A model generated the notes under the pieces. The model was not told the DNA's origin and made no database searches. It saw only the letters and a list, made by a program, of their open reading frames with translations. DNA of 64,000 nt. Origin: Bacteroides ilei (lineage in GTDB: Bacteria; Bacteroidota; Bacteroidia; Bacteroidales; Bacteroidaceae). The translations under genes were made by a program, and so were the position numbers. This document shows, piece by piece, positions 61,381-64,000 of the stretch. The stretch is from NCBI RefSeq assembly GCF_900128495.1, contig NZ_LT635803.1:43316-107315 (forward strand). The letters are read 5' to 3'. The first letter of the stretch is position 1, and each line of letters starts with the position of its first letter.

Positions 61381-63657
61381 TTAATTCCAGAAATTATTCA
61401 GTGCTTTGATGGCATGGTCTACTAAGGTACGTTCATCAGGGACTTTACATACCAGGCTATATTTTTCTGCATTATTACTGTTTTCGGTTATAGTAACAGT
61501 AATTTCAGTACCAGTCTGGTTTATATAAGCTGATTCTACAGAATAATAATATTTAAATTTCTCTTCATTTTTATAAGGAATGATAAATTCTTTCACTAAG
61601 CATCCGGATGGTACATCGAATATGGAAACGGTTCCGCCTTGGCTGATGGTGAACAGATTTTGTCTATTATTGAATAATTGTGCAGCTACTATGTAGATGT
61701 CTATATGTGTAAAATCATATGTGGAATTATACATCGTGTTTATATTATATTCTTCGAGATACCTCCTTTCATCCGATGTCACATCCAGTATCAGGTGTCT
61801 TTCCTGACCGGCAACACAAAGCACATGTGTATCGTCTGCAATATAAGCCGTAAACAGATATGCTATTCCGTTTCCTAGTGAATAAGGCAGGAAAGGGGTA
61901 AAGCTTTTATAAGTGTCCGATTTTACATTATGCCATAAAATCTTTATGTTACTATTTATCTCATCTTGATTTTCGGACATATATAACCGGATATCCTCAT
62001 TCCTGTCTATTTCTTGCCATGTCTTGTTGTCGTATCGGATTATCTTTTTAAAATCTTTTACTTTCGACACGTTTGGTAACATTTTATATGTTGGCTGATA
62101 TAGCTTGACATATTTGCGGCTGAGCAGTTGCCCGTTTATGCAGATTTCTTTTCCCGTTGGTAAATATAGTATATATGGTGAATTTTCATCAGGAGCTGAA
62201 CCGTTTGTCAAGTATGAATATTTAAGTTTATATTCGTTGTCTGTAATGCCATACTGATACATTTCATATGATGTTTGAGATAGTTTTTTCAGGAATGTTA
62301 TTTCTGGTGTGGTAGGGTTGAAAGCATAATCGATGTTGGGGGTCATATCGGCAAAAGCATCTTGTTCTCCAATTATATTATTGTTTTCATCTCTTATAAT
62401 AAATGCATATTCTCCGTCGTTTGTCTTATTATATGAAATCGATGCAGCATTATATTTTATAGAATCAGTATTGGATACGTACTGATAGGTACCGGGTATT
62501 ACTACATTTGCTATATCCTCATAATTGTCTTTTTTGATTACACACATACTGTCTGGGTTCAGACTTTTCTTTGTATTTGTTTCCCATGCCATCCACTTGT
62601 AAATTCCTCTTCCATATAAAATTTTCGAATCGGTAGAAAATTTAAAATCATATTCGTCTGTTATGTCATGCCCTTTCAGGTGGTAAGATGTCTGTTTATG
62701 GTAGTCATACAGGTAGAATTCTCCCTGAAGAGTATACGCTCCCCATCTGCCATCGGGACTGATGGAAACCTTTTCATCGTAAATTTTATCAATAATCTTA
62801 TATTCCTTGTTGGATAGCAGATACATGGATTTGTTCAGTACACTCATCATTTCAGGCACAAAAGGCCGATTGTTGTTTGTAGACGGTAACCATTCCACTG
62901 CCATTCTTAGAGCGGGCAGAACTTCTCCTTTTTCAACTAGTGCAGAAGCATTGGTAGCCAATAGTCGGATTCGTTCCTTATCTATTGTAACGTTTATTGT
63001 TTCCAGTTTTTTATTTGTCCGTTGTAATTCTTTATTGGCTCTATTCCTGTCTATGTATAAAAAACCGATACTGATTGCTGCCAAAAAAGCCAGTATGGCA
63101 GCTGCTATAATGTATAGTTGCTGTTTCTTCTTATCCCTTTTATATCTTTGCCAAAGTTCATCAAATCGGATGTTAAACATACTGGAAATAACTTTGATAG
63201 AAGCGGCATCCCGTCCCATTTCATGAATGTCGGCTCCTAGTATGTCTGTTCCAGTCGATGTTTTTCGCAGGTAAGGTGGAAAGCATTCTTTTTCGGGTTC
63301 CATGGCATTCGGAGTTCCATCAATAATGAAAGGAATAATTTTATCTGTTCTGCCGCTTTCTATGAATATTTCCACTTCTTTGTTTACCCAGGTGGATTTT
63401 GCAGCATTGGGCGAACAGATTACAATAAGAAATTTCGATGCATTCAGGGCGTCCTTTATTTTTTCTGTCAAGAATCCCGGTTCAAGATCTGTAGAATCTC
63501 TGAAGATGGGACGTATTTTATTTGGTAAAGTTGGATTCTGCTTTTTCAGCGTTACGGGAAGTTTATAATATTCAAGTTTATGCTGCAACCATTTGGCCCA
63601 TTTTTTATCTTCCCTTTTATAGCTAATAAAGGCGTAATAATTGAATGTCTTTTCCAT
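61381..63657 (-). CDS. TIR domain / transmembrane / beta-propeller-like protein
   Basis: A 758-residue protein. The N-terminal TIR domain (about 5-165) opens with YYAFISYKREDKKWAKWLQ and carries SPNAAKSTWVNKEVE, in which Glu94 is the probable NADase residue. A single membrane helix spans 181-201 (YIIAAAILAFLAAISIGFLY), followed by a coiled-coil segment (203-240). The C-terminal ~500 residues hold many short strands with propeller-like strings (SISPDGRWGAYT, FKFSTDSKILYGRG). The TIR domain would be cytoplasmic and the propeller on the other side. The gene is AT-rich relative to core genes, suggesting transfer. A defence role is inferred from TIR. Confidence 0.8.
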   Translation of the reverse strand: MEKTFNYYAFISYKREDKKWAKWLQHKLEYYKLPVTLKKQNPTLPNKIRPIFRDSTDLEPGFLTEKIKDALNASKFLIVICSPNAAKSTWVNKEVEIFIESGRTDKIIPFIIDGTPNAMEPEKECFPPYLRKTSTGTDILGADIHEMGRDAASIKVISSMFNIRFDELWQRYKRDKKKQQLYIIAAAILAFLAAISIGFLYIDRNRANKELQRTNKKLETINVTIDKERIRLLATNASALVEKGEVLPALRMAVEWLPSTNNNRPFVPEMMSVLNKSMYLLSNKEYKIIDKIYDEKVSISPDGRWGAYTLQGEFYLYDYHKQTSYHLKGHDITDEYDFKFSTDSKILYGRGIYKWMAWETNTKKSLNPDSMCVIKKDNYEDIANVVIPGTYQYVSNTDSIKYNAASISYNKTNDGEYAFIIRDENNNIIGEQDAFADMTPNIDYAFNPTTPEITFLKKLSQTSYEMYQYGITDNEYKLKYSYLTNGSAPDENSPYILYLPTGKEICINGQLLSRKYVKLYQPTYKMLPNVSKVKDFKKIIRYDNKTWQEIDRNEDIRLYMSENQDEINSNIKILWHNVKSDTYKSFTPFLPYSLGNGIAYLFTAYIADDTHVLCVAGQERHLILDVTSDERRYLEEYNINTMYNSTYDFTHIDIYIVAAQLFNNRQNLFTISQGGTVSIFDVPSGCLVKEFIIPYKNEEKFKYYYSVESAYINQTGTEITVTITENSNNAEKYSLVCKVPDERTLVDHAIKALNNFWN

Positions 63658-63785
63658 CTCGTGTATCTTTTCTAATTGTGTAGCTTCGTTACGTCGGTCT
63701 GCTTATACAGCAAGAACGGTATACCGTTACTGCTCCTCACGGGATAAAGTTAATGTTTTTTTCATATTTTCCCCCGAGATTGTTT

Positions 63786-63801
63786 GTAAGCATTCGGTAA
63801 A
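63786..63801 (+). repeat. left end of a second IS66-type element
   Basis: GTAAGCATTCGGTAAA differs at two positions from the left end of the element at 10692, and lies 57 bases before an IS66-type first gene. Nothing else was recognised between 63658 and 63785. Confidence 0.55.
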
Positions 63802-63857
63802 CCACGTATTTTTATCTCCAACTTCCATCATTAACTTTACGTCCAAAAAGCAAAGTT

Positions 63858-64000
63858 ATGATGACACGAGAAAAAGTAGTAGAGATAATGAACTACTGCA
63901 AAGAGCACAAAGTGACTTATAAGTCAAGATTAGAGGAGCTCAATATCCCTGTATGGCGGTTTTATGACAGCAAATCCCGTTATGCCGCCGAGCAATCATC
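63858..64000 (+). CDS. tnpA: IS66-type first-gene product (TnpA), truncated by window end
   Basis: The frame from ATG at 63858 (or 63861) is open to the window edge and encodes 47 residues: MTREKVVEIMNYCKEHKVTY, then KSRLEELNIPVWRFYDSKSR. This is the helix-turn-helix start of Bacteroides IS66 accessory proteins, from a different lineage than the copy at 10760. The remainder of the element lies beyond the window. Confidence 0.6.
   Translation, partial: MMTREKVVEIMNYCKEHKVTYKSRLEELNIPVWRFYDSKSRYAAEQS

Overview
The window is a chromosomal segment of a Bacteroidales bacterium, most likely Bacteroidaceae (Bacteroides/Phocaeicola type). The evidence is the repeated TAnnTTTG -7 promoter boxes used by the Bacteroidota primary sigma factor, weak Shine-Dalgarno sequences, and lineage-typical genes: Fkp-type fucokinase/GDP-fucose pyrophosphorylase, a UpxY-type antiterminator, DUF5063 and DUF5687 proteins, and IS66-type insertion sequences. 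No rRNA, tRNA or CRISPR array was seen. Species cannot be assigned from the sequence alone.

Left part (1-14.4 kb). A partial secreted glycoside-hydrolase-like gene runs off the left edge. It is followed by a four-gene minus-strand operon resembling the D-alanylation (dlt) machinery: adenylating ligase, acyl carrier protein, MBOAT acyltransferase and SGNH-like partner. From 5.0 to 6.9 kb lies a gene graveyard holding a decayed AAA ATPase, other eroded frames, a 51-bp near-perfect palindrome and an orphan XRE regulator. A two-gene Hachiman-type antiphage system (HamA nuclease, HamB helicase) comes next. It is abutted by an IS66 element whose transposase gene is frameshifted in a C7 tract. The distal end of that element is fused to the 3' part of an AT-rich gene with a PD-(D/E)xK-like C terminus. 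This block is an eroding defence island.

Core part (14.6-47 kb). This is housekeeping DNA: mnmE, a free-methionine-sulfoxide reductase, a nucleoside phosphorylase, a TPR/NfeD/FloA operon, ttcA, an NlpC/P60 lipoprotein, and a six-gene ftsK-lolA-trxB-M16 peptidase-ABC exporter operon. It continues with an RlmI-like methyltransferase, glmS, a DbpA-like helicase, a serC-serA-DUF1015 operon, a YigZ protein, a phosphate-porin-like protein and aspS. Strong inverted-repeat terminators separate several convergent genes.

Sugar-nucleotide operon (47-55 kb). A tight six-gene minus-strand unit, manC-wzi-lipocalin-upxY-fkp-fucP, couples GDP-mannose synthesis, fucose import, fucose salvage to GDP-fucose, and an outer-membrane capsule-assembly protein. 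A NusG-like antiterminator sits inside it.

Right part (55-64 kb). A second accessory island. Its most unusual gene encodes an 888-residue protein with an apparently catalytic transglutaminase-like domain, a Ser/Thr-kinase domain and a C-terminal TIR domain. Beside it is what looks like the deletion scar of a contractile injection system: a complete DUF4255/Pvc16-like gene, the first part of a second gene, then directly the last 86 codons of an AAA ATPase. An Rpn-type nuclease with 12-bp tandem repeats, a GH108 muramidase, a TIR-transmembrane-propeller protein and the start of a second IS66 element complete the island.
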